Assembly: GCF_021916785.1 (NCBI RefSeq)
Contig: NZ_JAKCFC010000004.1
Coordinates: forward strand, 412,973-476,972
DNA length: 64,000 nucleotides
DNA from: Mycolicibacterium lacusdiani
Lineage (GTDB): Bacteria > Actinomycetota > Actinomycetes > Mycobacteriales > Mycobacteriaceae
Direction: 5' to 3'
This document shows positions 17,746-26,497 of this stretch, piece after piece; the first letter of the stretch is position 1, and every line of letters starts with the position of its first letter. Below the pieces are notes generated by a model that was not told the DNA's origin, ran no database searches, and was given only the letters and a program-made list of their open reading frames with translations. A program made the translations under genes and the position numbers.

Positions 17746-18978
17746 ATGACGACGCCCCCGCCCCACCCCAGTGGTCAATCCCCGCAGCCGTACCCGACGT
17801 GGACCCACCCGCAGCCCATGCCTGCCGCTCCGCCTCCGCTGAGGCGGCCGCGTCGCGTCACCCTCGTCGTCGGTGCCGCTGCCATCGCCGTGGCCGCGGG
17901 CGGTATCGGCGCCACGACGGCGGTCGCCGTCGACCGGATGCACGAGCCCGCGCCCCCGACTGTCGCCGGGACGACGGCCGCCCCGCGGCCCGCATCGCAG
18001 CCATTGGCCGCCGCGCCCGGAGACTCCGTCGAGCAGGTCGCGGCCAAGGTGATGCCGAGCGTCGTCAAGCTCTCACTGAAGATGGGCGACGAGGGAGCCG
18101 AGGGCTCCGGCGTCGTCCTGAGTCACGACGGTCTCATCCTCACGAACAACCACGTCGTCGCGCCGGCGGCCGGCGACGGCACGACCGCCCGACCTGCCGC
18201 CATGAACGGTGGCGACATCACGAAGACCGTCACGTTCTCCGACGGCCGCTCCGTGCCGTTCTCGATCGTGGGCACCGACCCGACCGGTGATCTCGCCGTC
18301 GTCCGCGCGGAGGGGGTCTCGGGACTGACGCCGATCGCCATCGGGTCGTCCAGAGACGTCAAGGTCGGCGAGCCGGTGGTGGCGATCGGGTCGCCGCTGG
18401 GCCTGCAGGGCACGGTGACGACGGGCGTCATCAGCGCCCTCAATCGGCCTGTGGCAGCCGGGGAGGGCCCGGGCAGTGACGTATCGGTTCTCGAAGCCCT
18501 GCAGACCGACGCCGCGATCAACCCGGGCAACTCCGGCGGTGCGTTGGTGAACATGAAGGGCGAGCTGATCGGCGTGAACTCGGCCATCGCTAGCATGGGT
18601 GGCGGCTCCGGGTCCGCGGGCGGACCGGCCGGGTCGATCGGGCTGGGCTTCGCGATCCCGTCGGACCAGGCGAAGCGGGTCGCCGACGAACTGATCTCGA
18701 CGGGCAACGCGTCCCACGGGTCGCTCGGAGTCCAACTGAGCAGCGACCAGAACTCCGCGGGCGGCGCGGCGCTCGCGGGCGTGTCGGCAGACGGGCCTGC
18801 GGCGCTTGCCGGTGTGCCCGCCGGCGCGGTCATCACCAAGGTCGACGACCAGGTCATCGACGGACCCGAGGCGCTGGTCGCCGCGATCCGGTCCAAGGCG
18901 CCGGGTGACACCGTCTCGGTGACCTACGTCGACGGCGATCGATCCGGCACGGCGCAGGTGACTCTCGGCAAGGCGTGA
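17746..18978 (+). CDS. pepD: HtrA-type serine protease with PDZ domain (PepD-like)
   Basis: 410 aa. A Pro-rich cytoplasmic N-terminus and one membrane helix (about 38-62) anchor an extracytoplasmic trypsin-like domain. The triad is His136 (LTNNHVV), Asp182 (PTGDLAVV) and Ser263 (GNSGGAL). A C-terminal PDZ domain occupies about 315-405. It closely resembles M. tuberculosis PepD (Rv0983) in order and motifs, which acts in envelope stress quality control. It is shorter at the N-terminus than Rv0983 and lacks the usual mprAB neighbours. Confidence 0.88.
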   Translation: MTTPPPHPSGQSPQPYPTWTHPQPMPAAPPPLRRPRRVTLVVGAAAIAVAAGGIGATTAVAVDRMHEPAPPTVAGTTAAPRPASQPLAAAPGDSVEQVAAKVMPSVVKLSLKMGDEGAEGSGVVLSHDGLILTNNHVVAPAAGDGTTARPAAMNGGDITKTVTFSDGRSVPFSIVGTDPTGDLAVVRAEGVSGLTPIAIGSSRDVKVGEPVVAIGSPLGLQGTVTTGVISALNRPVAAGEGPGSDVSVLEALQTDAAINPGNSGGALVNMKGELIGVNSAIASMGGGSGSAGGPAGSIGLGFAIPSDQAKRVADELISTGNASHGSLGVQLSSDQNSAGGAALAGVSADGPAALAGVPAGAVITKVDDQVIDGPEALVAAIRSKAPGDTVSVTYVDGDRSGTAQVTLGKA

Positions 18979-19025
18979 GCCGACGGGATTGGCGCTCGAT
19001 GATGTGAAGCACTAATTTCCGTGGG

Positions 19026-20030
19026 GTGATGTCCTCAGCGCTCAGCGCAGTCGCACGGTGGATCGTCCCGCTCTTCACGGTCGCGGCCGTCGCATCCGTG
19101 GGTTTCGTCGACAGCCAGGGGCATACGGGCCCTGCGCCGTCGGTGCGCCTCGCCGACGAGGTCAACCCGTTGGCCGGCAAGCCCTTCTACGTCAACCCCT
19201 CGTCCGCGGCCATGCGGGCTGCGAACGCTGCGAACCCGCCGATCCCGGAGTTGACTGCCGTCGCCAACACGCCGCAGGCGTACTGGGTCGTCCCCGGCTC
19301 GTCGGCGTCGACGGTCGCCGGCTACACCGCTGCCGCGCAGGCCGCAGGCGCACTGCCGGTGTTCGCGATCTATGGCATCCCGCACCGTGACTGTGGCAGC
19401 TTCGCTGCGGGCGGGATGGGGTCGGGCGATCAGTACCGCCAGTGGATCGACGGCATCGCCGGCGACTTGGGCGCCGGGCCCGCTGCGGTCATCCTCGAAC
19501 CCGATGCGCTCGCCATGGCCGACTGCCTGTCGGGCGGTCAGCGCCAAGAACGGTTCGACCTGATCAACTACGCCGTCGACAGCCTGACCCGCAACCCGGC
19601 CACCGCCGTCTACGTCGACGCCGGGCACCTGAAGTGGCACAGCCCCGAGGAGATGGCCAACCGCCTCAACCAGGCCGGGGTGGCACGTGCTCGCGGATTC
19701 AGCCTCAACACCGCCAACTTCTTCACCACCGAAGACGAGATCGGCTACGGCGAGGCGATCTCGGGACTCACCAACGGTTCGCACTACGTGATCGACACCT
19801 CGCGCAACGGCGCCGGCCCCGCGCCCGCCGCGCCGCTCGACTGGTGCAACCCGAGCGGCCGCGCCCTGGGCGTGGCTCCCACCGCCGCCACGGCAGGACC
19901 GCACGCCGACGCCTACCTGTGGGTGAAGCGCCCGGGCGAATCCGATGGCACCTGCGACAAGGGCGATCCTCCAGCGGGCACCTTCGTCAACCAGTACGTA
20001 GTCAACCTCGCGCGCAACGCGGGTCGCTAG
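19026..20030 (+). CDS. celA1: Glycoside hydrolase family 6 cellulase (CelA1-like)
   Basis: 334 aa. After a signal sequence (ARWIVPLFTVAAVASVG), the GH6 motifs follow: GIPHRDCGS (Asp122), VILEPDALA (Asp160, general acid position), YVDAGHLKW and the C-terminal WVKRPGESDG-TCDKGDP. It is strikingly similar to M. tuberculosis CelA1 (Rv0062) throughout. It is expected to cut beta-1,4-glucan outside the cell. GTG 19026 is chosen because TAATTT at 19013-19018 lies 7 nt upstream with no ribosome site, fitting a leaderless mRNA. Confidence 0.9.
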   Translation: MMSSALSAVARWIVPLFTVAAVASVGFVDSQGHTGPAPSVRLADEVNPLAGKPFYVNPSSAAMRAANAANPPIPELTAVANTPQAYWVVPGSSASTVAGYTAAAQAAGALPVFAIYGIPHRDCGSFAAGGMGSGDQYRQWIDGIAGDLGAGPAAVILEPDALAMADCLSGGQRQERFDLINYAVDSLTRNPATAVYVDAGHLKWHSPEEMANRLNQAGVARARGFSLNTANFFTTEDEIGYGEAISGLTNGSHYVIDTSRNGAGPAPAAPLDWCNPSGRALGVAPTAATAGPHADAYLWVKRPGESDGTCDKGDPPAGTFVNQYVVNLARNAGR

Positions 20031-20039
20031 GCCCCGCTG

Positions 20040-20852
20040 CTAGCGCCGCCGCTCCGGGCCCGTCAGCCGCTTGACGACGGACCGTTGCGGATCTGTTCGC
20101 TGCTCTTCGAGCAGGAACTCGATGCCTTGCTCGATCGCCGCCTTCGTCTGGTCGCGAATCCGGCGCACCGCGCGGTCGTCGGTACCCGCCACGTCGGTCT
20201 TGTCGATGGGTGCACCGAACCAGTAGTACTGCCGCTCGGGTCGGGGGATCGGTGTCGGCCCGATGCCCCGGACGAGCGGGAACAGGTCCGGGCTCCCGGA
20301 GGCCCTCTCGAAGAGTCGCCGTGCGGGCGCGAGCAACGGACTGTCGTTGTCGAGGACCACGTCGAGCGAGTCCTCGGCCCCCACCGTGGCGAACGGAACG
20401 ATGGGATAGCCGTGCTTGACCGCGAGCCGGGCGAAGCCCATGCGGTTCTCCCAAATGAGTTGGTACTTCTCGCCTTTGCGCTTGGCCACTTCTCGGCCGC
20501 CACCTGGGAAGACGAGCACCGTCTCGCCTCGACTCATGAGCGCGTCCGCCGTCTCCGGCGTGCCGGGCACGACGCCGACGGACGTCAACAGATCCCGCCA
20601 CCGCGGCAACTTGAAGTGCGCGTGATTGCCGAGGACGCGCACCCGGACTCCTCGCTCCCACAGCTCGGCGCACAGCAGCGGAGCGTCGAGCAGGCCGAGC
20701 AACGTGTGATTGCCGACCAGCAGCGCGCCGCGCTCGGGCAGGTCGTCCACGCCGTAGACCTTCGGGTTGACGAGCCTGCGCGCCGGTTCCAGCAGTCGCA
20801 GGACCCGACCGAGCGTTGCGGCGGTGGGAGGGTCGGGGAGCCGTTCGTCCAT
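20040..20852 (-). CDS. Lysophospholipid acyltransferase-like protein (LPLAT/DAGAT class)
   Basis: About 270 aa. GNHTLLGLLDAPLL supplies the catalytic His and an acidic residue, FPGGGREVAKRKGEKY is the second conserved block, and YPIVPFATVGAED the third. This order matches the MGAT/DAGAT-like acyltransferases in actinobacteria. It probably acylates a glycerolipid at the membrane. Start ATG 20852 precedes MDERLPDPPT; longer in-frame starts exist. It is divergent from the hydrolase gene at 20941. Confidence 0.78.
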   Translation of the reverse strand: MDERLPDPPTAATLGRVLRLLEPARRLVNPKVYGVDDLPERGALLVGNHTLLGLLDAPLLCAELWERGVRVRVLGNHAHFKLPRWRDLLTSVGVVPGTPETADALMSRGETVLVFPGGGREVAKRKGEKYQLIWENRMGFARLAVKHGYPIVPFATVGAEDSLDVVLDNDSPLLAPARRLFERASGSPDLFPLVRGIGPTPIPRPERQYYWFGAPIDKTDVAGTDDRAVRRIRDQTKAAIEQGIEFLLEEQRTDPQRSVVKRLTGPERRR

Positions 20853-20940
20853 CTCGTCTCTATTGCCCCACGCACGGCCGACGAACCACATCCGTATCGC
20901 CGAGTGCTTCGCGTACCTCGGAAGCGGGTACCGGAGGCCC

Positions 20941-21642
20941 ATGGTTGATGCCGGACTCCCCACGCCCGACGGTCACCTGCCGGGCTACCTCGCCGTGCCG
21001 ACCGGGGCCGGTCCGTGGCCCGCGGTCGTCGTGCTCCACGAGGTGTTCGGACTCAACGACGACATCCGCCGGATCACCGACCGCTTCGCAGCCAACGGCT
21101 ACCTGGCGTTCGCGCCAGCGCTCTTCCAGCGCGGGCCCAAACCGCTCTGCATCGTCAGCGCGTTCCGCGCCCTGGCCACCGGGTCCGGGTCCGCCGTCGA
21201 CGACATCGTCGCCGCTGCGGAGGCGCTGCGGAACGACGAGAGAACGAACGGCAAGGTCGGATCGGCGGGGTTCTGCATGGGCGGCGGATTCTGCCTGCTG
21301 CTGGCCGACCGCGGCGTGTTCGACGCAACCGCACCGAACTACGGACCGTTCCCGCCGGCCACCGGGGTGCCGAAGCGTTCGTGCCCCATCGTCGCGAGTT
21401 ACGGCGCCGATGACCGGCTGCTGCCGGGCGCTGCCGCCAAGCTCGAAGAAGGCCTGGCTCCCAGTGGCGTCACCCGGGACATCAAGGAGTACCCGGGCGT
21501 CGGCCACAGCTTCATGAACGAGTGGAAGACGCCGTCGCCGCTGCACGTCGTCGAGCGGATCGCCGGACTGCACCACTCCGCACCGCAGGCCGACGACGCG
21601 TGGCAGCGGATACTCGCGTTCTTCGGCGACCAGTTGAGCTGA
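20941..21642 (+). CDS. Dienelactone hydrolase family protein
   Basis: 233 aa alpha/beta hydrolase. The nucleophile is Cys112 in GFCMGGGF, the acid is in YGADDRLLPG and the base in GVGHSFMNEW. These are the Cys-Asp-His triad positions of dienelactone hydrolase. The ATG at 20941 has GGAGG just upstream. The family hydrolyses dienelactones in aromatic degradation, but actinobacterial genomes carry many members of unknown substrate. Confidence 0.87.
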   Translation: MVDAGLPTPDGHLPGYLAVPTGAGPWPAVVVLHEVFGLNDDIRRITDRFAANGYLAFAPALFQRGPKPLCIVSAFRALATGSGSAVDDIVAAAEALRNDERTNGKVGSAGFCMGGGFCLLLADRGVFDATAPNYGPFPPATGVPKRSCPIVASYGADDRLLPGAAAKLEEGLAPSGVTRDIKEYPGVGHSFMNEWKTPSPLHVVERIAGLHHSAPQADDAWQRILAFFGDQLS

Positions 21643-21658
21643 CGGTCCTTCGCCGAGG

Positions 21659-22084
21659 TCAGTCCTTGCGGCGTCGCGGATCGGTACGGCGCTTCGACGA
21701 CTTGCCCGAATCCGGCGCCGCCGCACCGGCATCGGGGCTCAGTCCCGTGATCCGGCCAATGGTGCCGACGCCAGGCAGGTTCTGCACCGCCCTGACGGCT
21801 TGATCACCGCGCGCCACGATCGCCTCCAGTTGTGGCAGCAACCGGTCGATTGCCTCGAAGGTCGGGTCGGCCAGCGACATATAACGCTCGAGCCTGTCGA
21901 GATTGGTGTTGAGCCGCTCGGTCGCTGCTGCCAGGTTCTCGACGAGCCCGGGTAGTTGCGCGACGATCTGCGCCGAGGCCGTGGGGACGCGCAGCGCCCC
22001 GCTGGCCAGATCCTGTGCAGCCTGGGCCGCCGCTTGAGCAGCGGCGCGGAGATCGCTTGGCTGAGGCCTGTCCTTGTCGGTCAT
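21659..22084 (-). CDS. Conserved hypothetical helical protein
   Basis: 141 aa, mostly amphipathic helix (AAAQAAAQAAQDLASGAL; LVENLAAATERLNTNLDRLERYM) with a basic tail (GKSSKRRTDPRRRKD). The spacing of hydrophobic residues suggests coiled coil. No family is recognised. ATG 22084 (MTDKDRPQPSD) is the most reasonable start. It lies 56 nt after the cupin gene on the same strand and may belong to that operon. Confidence 0.65.
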   Translation of the reverse strand: MTDKDRPQPSDLRAAAQAAAQAAQDLASGALRVPTASAQIVAQLPGLVENLAAATERLNTNLDRLERYMSLADPTFEAIDRLLPQLEAIVARGDQAVRAVQNLPGVGTIGRITGLSPDAGAAAPDSGKSSKRRTDPRRRKD

Positions 22085-22140
22085 GACACAACTCTGGCGC
22101 AGCGCTACGCGGCGCGAGGCGATTTCAGCGGAGTGGCCCG

Positions 22141-22512
22141 CTAGGAGTCCGATGGCACGTCCGGGACGAAGTGGGTGTCGGCGCCGGTCGTGAACACCAC
22201 GTAGGCGCGCTTCCACGGCTGATCGTCGACCAACCGCCATTCGTGGCCGGTTCCGGTGTGGTCGACGGCGAGCAGGACGTCACCGGGGCTGATCCTGAAC
22301 GTCTCGCCGCCCACGGTCGAGAACTCGAGGACGCCGGACAACGTGATCACGTACTGCGGGATCGGATCGTTGTGCCAGTCGAACGCAGAGTGCGGTGCGG
22401 TCTCCTTGAACTCGATGGACTCGGCACCCACCAGCGCACCGGTGGCGATGCTGCCGCGCTCGACGTGCGAGTTGCCATCAGGGCCGGTGTAAAGCCGGAA
22501 CGCTCGAATCAT
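22141..22512 (-). CDS. Cupin domain protein
   Basis: 123 aa single cupin. FDWHNDPIPQYVITLSGVLEF and ISPGDVLLAVDHTGTGHEW carry the two histidine-containing cupin motifs, so it may bind a metal. Its ATG overlaps the stop of the ThrE-like gene by 4 nt, so translation is coupled. The ligand is unknown. Confidence 0.8.
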   Translation of the reverse strand: MIRAFRLYTGPDGNSHVERGSIATGALVGAESIEFKETAPHSAFDWHNDPIPQYVITLSGVLEFSTVGGETFRISPGDVLLAVDHTGTGHEWRLVDDQPWKRAYVVFTTGADTHFVPDVPSDS

Positions 22513-23777
22513 CGTCTCGATCCCTGGTTGGTCGGTCGTGGGCTCGTGGTGTTTGCCTGAATCAAGGTGTCGCGCAGGCGCATCGGCACCACCAATCCGA
22601 TCGCCATGGCGGCCGTGACCGTGACGGCCACCGCGCCGTCGGAGGCCGTCGCGGTCAGCACCTGCGCCGAGGCGTTGCCCGGCAGCTGCATCACTCCGCT
22701 GAGCATGCGGAACACGAACATGCCGGGAACCAGTGACACGACGGCGGCGAATCCGATGGCGGCGAACGGCATCCTCAGGACGTGCGACAGCGGGACCAGC
22801 AGAATCCCCACCAGCAGGCACGCCAGCAGCGCCGCGGTGGCGAGGCTCGTCCCCACCACGCTCAGGGCCCACCAGTGCACGCCGTGGGCGGCCATCCCGG
22901 CGAGCACCGGCCACCCGATCATGCGGTACGGCATCGAGAAGTAGATCGAGTAGGACGCTGCGGCGACCGCGGCGGCCAGCACGTCGAAGTGCAGGGGAAC
23001 CGCGGCCGTGGTGCCGGTGACCGGCAGCGCCTGACCACCCGCGTGCAGGCCGACCACCAGGCCGAGTGCGATCGACACCAGAACCATTGCCGCGAAGCCG
23101 ATTCGGGCCATGCCGAGCGACGTTCGCAGCGACAGCAGGTCGAGTGCGCCGTTGAGGACGTGCGGTCCGGGGACCAGGATCATGGCGGGGCACAGCGCGA
23201 CGACGCCTGCCGCGGCGCCCAGGTCCAGGTGCACCGCCGCCGCGCCGACCAGACCGGCCACCACCGCTGCGACGAAGGCCTGGATCAGGACGCCGACGCC
23301 GAACCTGCCGAGCGTGCGCCGGAGGATCCCTCCGACGGTGGCACTCGCCGCGGCCAGGAGGACGGCGCGGACGTCGCCGGCGCCGAAGATGACCGCCAGG
23401 GCGCCGGATCCGGTGGCGCAGGCGAGCACGAAGACGCCGGCGTGGGACGGCGGCAGCGTCGCGGCGGCGGAGAGTCCGGTCGAGACGTCCGCCAGGTCGA
23501 GCGGACCGTCCTCGGCGCGGTCGATCACCCGCATCGCGGCGGCGACGCGTCGCATGTTGATCGCCGTCGGCGTCACGGCCGCGACGCGCGGTCGGTCGCC
23601 GACGAGGATCAGCGACTCCCACGACGGGATCAGCCGGCTGCGCACGCCGAGCCCGGAGTTCAGCCTGTCGACCGCGAGCAGCGTGGTGCTGGTGGACTGG
23701 CCGTTGTCCTGCAGGAGGACGGCGGCGTCGAGCACCGTGTCGAGCGGATCCGGTGTCGCGCCGCGCTGCTGGCTCAC
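22509..23777 (-). CDS. ThrE-family threonine/serine exporter-like membrane protein
   Basis: 422 aa. An N-terminal cytoplasmic region (about 1-110, GQSTSTTLLAVDRLNSGLG…) is followed by about ten membrane segments with GPHVLNGALDLL. This is the fused DUF1212/DUF3815 form found in corynebacterial ThrE. GTG 23777 is preferred because AGGAG is 6 nt upstream. It lies 8 nt after fumC and overlaps the cupin gene, forming a three-gene leftward unit. Threonine or serine export is known for ThrE; the substrate here is inferred. Confidence 0.83.
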   Translation of the reverse strand: MSQQRGATPDPLDTVLDAAVLLQDNGQSTSTTLLAVDRLNSGLGVRSRLIPSWESLILVGDRPRVAAVTPTAINMRRVAAAMRVIDRAEDGPLDLADVSTGLSAAATLPPSHAGVFVLACATGSGALAVIFGAGDVRAVLLAAASATVGGILRRTLGRFGVGVLIQAFVAAVVAGLVGAAAVHLDLGAAAGVVALCPAMILVPGPHVLNGALDLLSLRTSLGMARIGFAAMVLVSIALGLVVGLHAGGQALPVTGTTAAVPLHFDVLAAAVAAASYSIYFSMPYRMIGWPVLAGMAAHGVHWWALSVVGTSLATAALLACLLVGILLVPLSHVLRMPFAAIGFAAVVSLVPGMFVFRMLSGVMQLPGNASAQVLTATASDGAVAVTVTAAMAIGLVVPMRLRDTLIQANTTSPRPTNQGSRR

Positions 23778-23785
23778 TCTGGCTC

Positions 23786-25219
23786 CTAGAACGGTCCGAC
23801 CATGTCGGCCGGTACGACGATGCGGTCGAAGTCCTCGGCGCTGATCTTCCCCGATGCGAGCGCGGCCTCGCGCAGGGTGCCGCCGGTGCGGTCGGCGTCG
23901 TGGGCGATCGCCGACGCCGCGTCGTACCCGATCACCGGCGACAGCGCCGTCACCAGCATCAGTGAGCGGTCGACGAAGTCGGTGATCCGCGTGCGGTTCA
24001 CGTCGATGCCCTCTATGCAGAACTCGCGGAACTTCTCGCAGGCGTCGCCGAGGATGCGCGCGGAGTGCAGGAAGTCGTTGATGATGATCGGCCGCATCGC
24101 GTTGAGCTGGAAGTTGCCCTGCGAACCGGCGATCGCGAGACCCGCGTCGTCGGCGAGCACCTGAATGCACACCATGACCATCGCCTCGCACTGCGTGGGG
24201 TTGACCTTGCCCGGCATGATCGAGCTGCCCGGTTCGTTGGCAGGCAGGCGGAGTTCGGCGAGGCCCGCGCGCGGTCCCGAGGCGAGCCAGCGGATGTCGT
24301 TGGCGATCTTCATCAGCGTGACGGCGAGCCCGCGCAGCGCCGCGCCCGCCGCGACGATGGCGTCCAGCCCGCCGAGTGCCTCGAACTTGTTGGGGGCGGT
24401 GACGAACGGCCTTCCGGTGAGGTCGGCGATCTCGGCGGCGATCTCCGGGCCGAAGTCGTGCGGCGCGTTCAAGCCGGTGCCGACCGCGGTACCGCCCGCG
24501 GCCAGCCGGTACAGCTCACCCTGCGAGGCGTCGACCCGGTCGATGGCAGTTCGGAGCTGGGCCGCCCAGCCGGACCACTCCTGGCCGACCGTCAGCGGTA
24601 CGGCGTCCTCGAGGTGCGTGCGGCCGATCTTCACCAGGTCGTTCCACGTCGCGCCGGTCGTGGCGATCGCCTCCTGGAGGTCGTTCGCCCGGGGCAGCAG
24701 CCGGTCCTGAATCTCGAGGACGGCGGCGATGTGCATGGCCGTCGGGAAGGTGTCGTTGGAGGACTGGCCCATGTTGACGTCGTCGTTGGGGTGGATGGGC
24801 GTCTTGGATCCCACGTCGCCGCCGAGAAGCTGGACCGCGCGGTTGCCGATGACCTCGTTGACGTTCATGTTCGACTGCGTGCCCGAGCCGGTCTGGAAGA
24901 CGTACAGCGGGAAGTGCTCGTCCAGCTCCTTGCCGATCACTTCGTCGCAGACCTGACCGATGACGTCGGCCTTCCACTGCGGCAGCCGGCCGGCGCGGGC
25001 GTTGACGCGCGCCGCGGCCTTCTTCACGTACCCGTAGGCGTGGTAGACCTCCTTCGGCATCTTGTCGTTGCCGATGGAGAAGTGGATCAGGGACCGCTGG
25101 GTCTGGGCGCCCCAATATCTGTCGGCCGGGACGTCGATGGTGCCCATGGAGTCCGATTCGACACGCATGCCCGTGGCGTCGATGCCAATGGGGACGTCTG
25201 CTGGGCGGTGGCTCGTCAT
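23786..25219 (-). CDS. fumC: Class II fumarate hydratase
   Basis: 477 aa. The family signature GSSIMPGKVN is near residues 325-334, with GSGTQSNMNVNEVIGNRA, QSSNDTFPTAMH and RTHLEDAVPLTVGQE upstream, all matching FumC rather than aspartase or argininosuccinate lyase. It converts fumarate to malate in the TCA cycle. Start ATG 25219 (MTSHRPADV). It is unusual in being followed by ThrE- and cupin-like genes instead of glpX, so it may be a second fumarase. Confidence 0.87.
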   Translation of the reverse strand: MTSHRPADVPIGIDATGMRVESDSMGTIDVPADRYWGAQTQRSLIHFSIGNDKMPKEVYHAYGYVKKAAARVNARAGRLPQWKADVIGQVCDEVIGKELDEHFPLYVFQTGSGTQSNMNVNEVIGNRAVQLLGGDVGSKTPIHPNDDVNMGQSSNDTFPTAMHIAAVLEIQDRLLPRANDLQEAIATTGATWNDLVKIGRTHLEDAVPLTVGQEWSGWAAQLRTAIDRVDASQGELYRLAAGGTAVGTGLNAPHDFGPEIAAEIADLTGRPFVTAPNKFEALGGLDAIVAAGAALRGLAVTLMKIANDIRWLASGPRAGLAELRLPANEPGSSIMPGKVNPTQCEAMVMVCIQVLADDAGLAIAGSQGNFQLNAMRPIIINDFLHSARILGDACEKFREFCIEGIDVNRTRITDFVDRSLMLVTALSPVIGYDAASAIAHDADRTGGTLREAALASGKISAEDFDRIVVPADMVGPF

Positions 25220-25307
25220 GCCTCGACCTTGGCCGACATTCGGCACGATGTCGTCGCCGCTGACGGCCAATGCGAGTGGGGGCTAGCGGGGTGGCGCGGC
25301 CTTGCGG

Positions 25308-25370
25308 CGTTGAGATAGCGCTCAGCGTCGGGGTTACTCGCACTTCGTCGCCGCCAGCGCTATCTCAACG
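25308..25370. repeat. 15-bp perfect inverted repeat with 33-bp spacer
   Basis: CGTTGAGATAGCGCT at 25308-25322 is exactly inverted as AGCGCTATCTCAACG at 25356-25370. It lies between the divergent fumC and SnoaL-like genes, so it is not a terminator of either. It could be a paired regulator site or a dispersed palindromic element. Confidence 0.7.
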
Positions 25371-25435
25371 CGGTATCGAACCCGTCCAGCGCGACCGCTT
25401 GACCCTCCCCCTGCCGGAGGCCCCACGGTGGGGAC

Positions 25436-25804
25436 ATGACGACGATTGACTGGAGCGAGGGCACCAGCACCTCGCAGAACGACCTGCCCACGACGATCAC
25501 GACCTACCTCGATGCACACGTGCGCCGCGACGTGGCCGTGGCGATCACGACCCTCACACCAGACGCCGCGGTGACGGACGAGGGCGAGACCTACCGCGGC
25601 CACGACGAGATCTTGGACTGGCTGGGCCGAGCGGGCAGCGAGTTCACGTACACCACCGAGTTCATCGGTGCCACGACCATCGATGCCTCGCACGTCGACG
25701 TGCTCCATCGCATCGAGGGTGACTTCCCCGGCGGTGTGGCGGATCTGCACTACCGATTCACCCTCGACGGCGACTCGATCAGCCGTCTGATCATCGAGCC
25801 CTGA
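25436..25804 (+). CDS. SnoaL/NTF2-like protein
   Basis: 122 aa with the cone-shaped NTF2 pattern: TTITTYLDAHVRRDVAVAIT, then DEGETYRGHDEILDWL, then DLHYRFTLDGDSISRLII. Members are small isomerases, hydrolases or ligand binders. Ligand unknown. It ends 25 nt before the GntR start, and a palindrome covers its stop codon. Confidence 0.78.
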   Translation: MTTIDWSEGTSTSQNDLPTTITTYLDAHVRRDVAVAITTLTPDAAVTDEGETYRGHDEILDWLGRAGSEFTYTTEFIGATTIDASHVDVLHRIEGDFPGGVADLHYRFTLDGDSISRLIIEP

Positions 25805-25829
25805 TCCGACATCGGATACCGTATTTTGC
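25804..25829 (+). promoter_or_regulatory. GntR promoter with overlapping palindrome
   Basis: ATCCGA-CA-TCGGAT (25804-25817) is a perfect 14-bp palindrome adjoining TACCGT (25817-25822), a -10 element 7 nt before the GntR ATG at 25830. There is no ribosome site, so the mRNA is probably leaderless and autoregulated. Confidence 0.5.
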
Positions 25830-26492
25830 ATGCCGGTGCCCGACGAACAGGGAAGACACAAACGGTCCCTTCTCCGGGAACAGGCCTACGTATCGCTTCG
25901 GGACGCCATCATCAGTGGCACGTTGGCCCCCGGGGAGAAGCTGCGCGATCCGGAACTCGAGAACTGGCTGGGCATCAGCCGAACTCCCATCCGGGAGGCT
26001 CTCGCTCGACTCGAGGCGGCCGGGTTGGTCCACACCCTGCCCGGCCGCTCGACGGTCGTGTCGACCATCGAGCGCAAGGCCGTGTTCGATGCGCAGGCCG
26101 TGGCGGCGACGATGCACGCCCTTGCCGTCCGCATCGCAGTGCCGTTGATGGGCAAGTCCGAGATCACGGCAATGGTGGAGGCGAACAACGACTTCACCGC
26201 CGCGTTCTCGGCGGCAGACGCCGCATCAGCGATGCGAGCGGACGACGAATTCCACCAGGTTGCCGTCGACGCGAGCCGCAACGAGGTGATTCCCGGAGTT
26301 CTCGAACAGGTGACGCCGGTACTGCGGCGTCTGGAGTTCTTGCGCTTCTCATCGCTCACCGGCCGTCAGTCGATCGCACAGCACAAGCGGATCATCAGCC
26401 TGTGCCGTCGTGGCGATGCGGCAGCGGCAGCCGAAGCGGTGCAACGAAACTGGGAGACCCTGACCCTTCTGCTCGACGCCGAGGCGCTGTAG
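25830..26492 (+). CDS. GntR-family regulator, FCD subfamily
   Basis: 220 aa. The winged helix (YVSLRDAIISGTLAPGEKLRD; LGISRTPIREALARLEAAGLV) occupies residues 15-80 and an all-helical FCD ligand domain follows, with acidic/His residues (DDEFHQVAV, AQHKRII) that usually bind metal. It is convergent with the ACC deaminase gene, only 5 nt apart, and is its likely regulator. Confidence 0.87.
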   Translation: MPVPDEQGRHKRSLLREQAYVSLRDAIISGTLAPGEKLRDPELENWLGISRTPIREALARLEAAGLVHTLPGRSTVVSTIERKAVFDAQAVAATMHALAVRIAVPLMGKSEITAMVEANNDFTAAFSAADAASAMRADDEFHQVAVDASRNEVIPGVLEQVTPVLRRLEFLRFSSLTGRQSIAQHKRIISLCRRGDAAAAAEAVQRNWETLTLLLDAEAL

Positions 26493-26497
26493 ACCCC

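Noticed and set aside
22141..23622. 493-residue frame ending in the cupin
   Set aside because: Only the last 123 residues are the cupin; the rest is the opposite-frame shadow of the ThrE-like gene.
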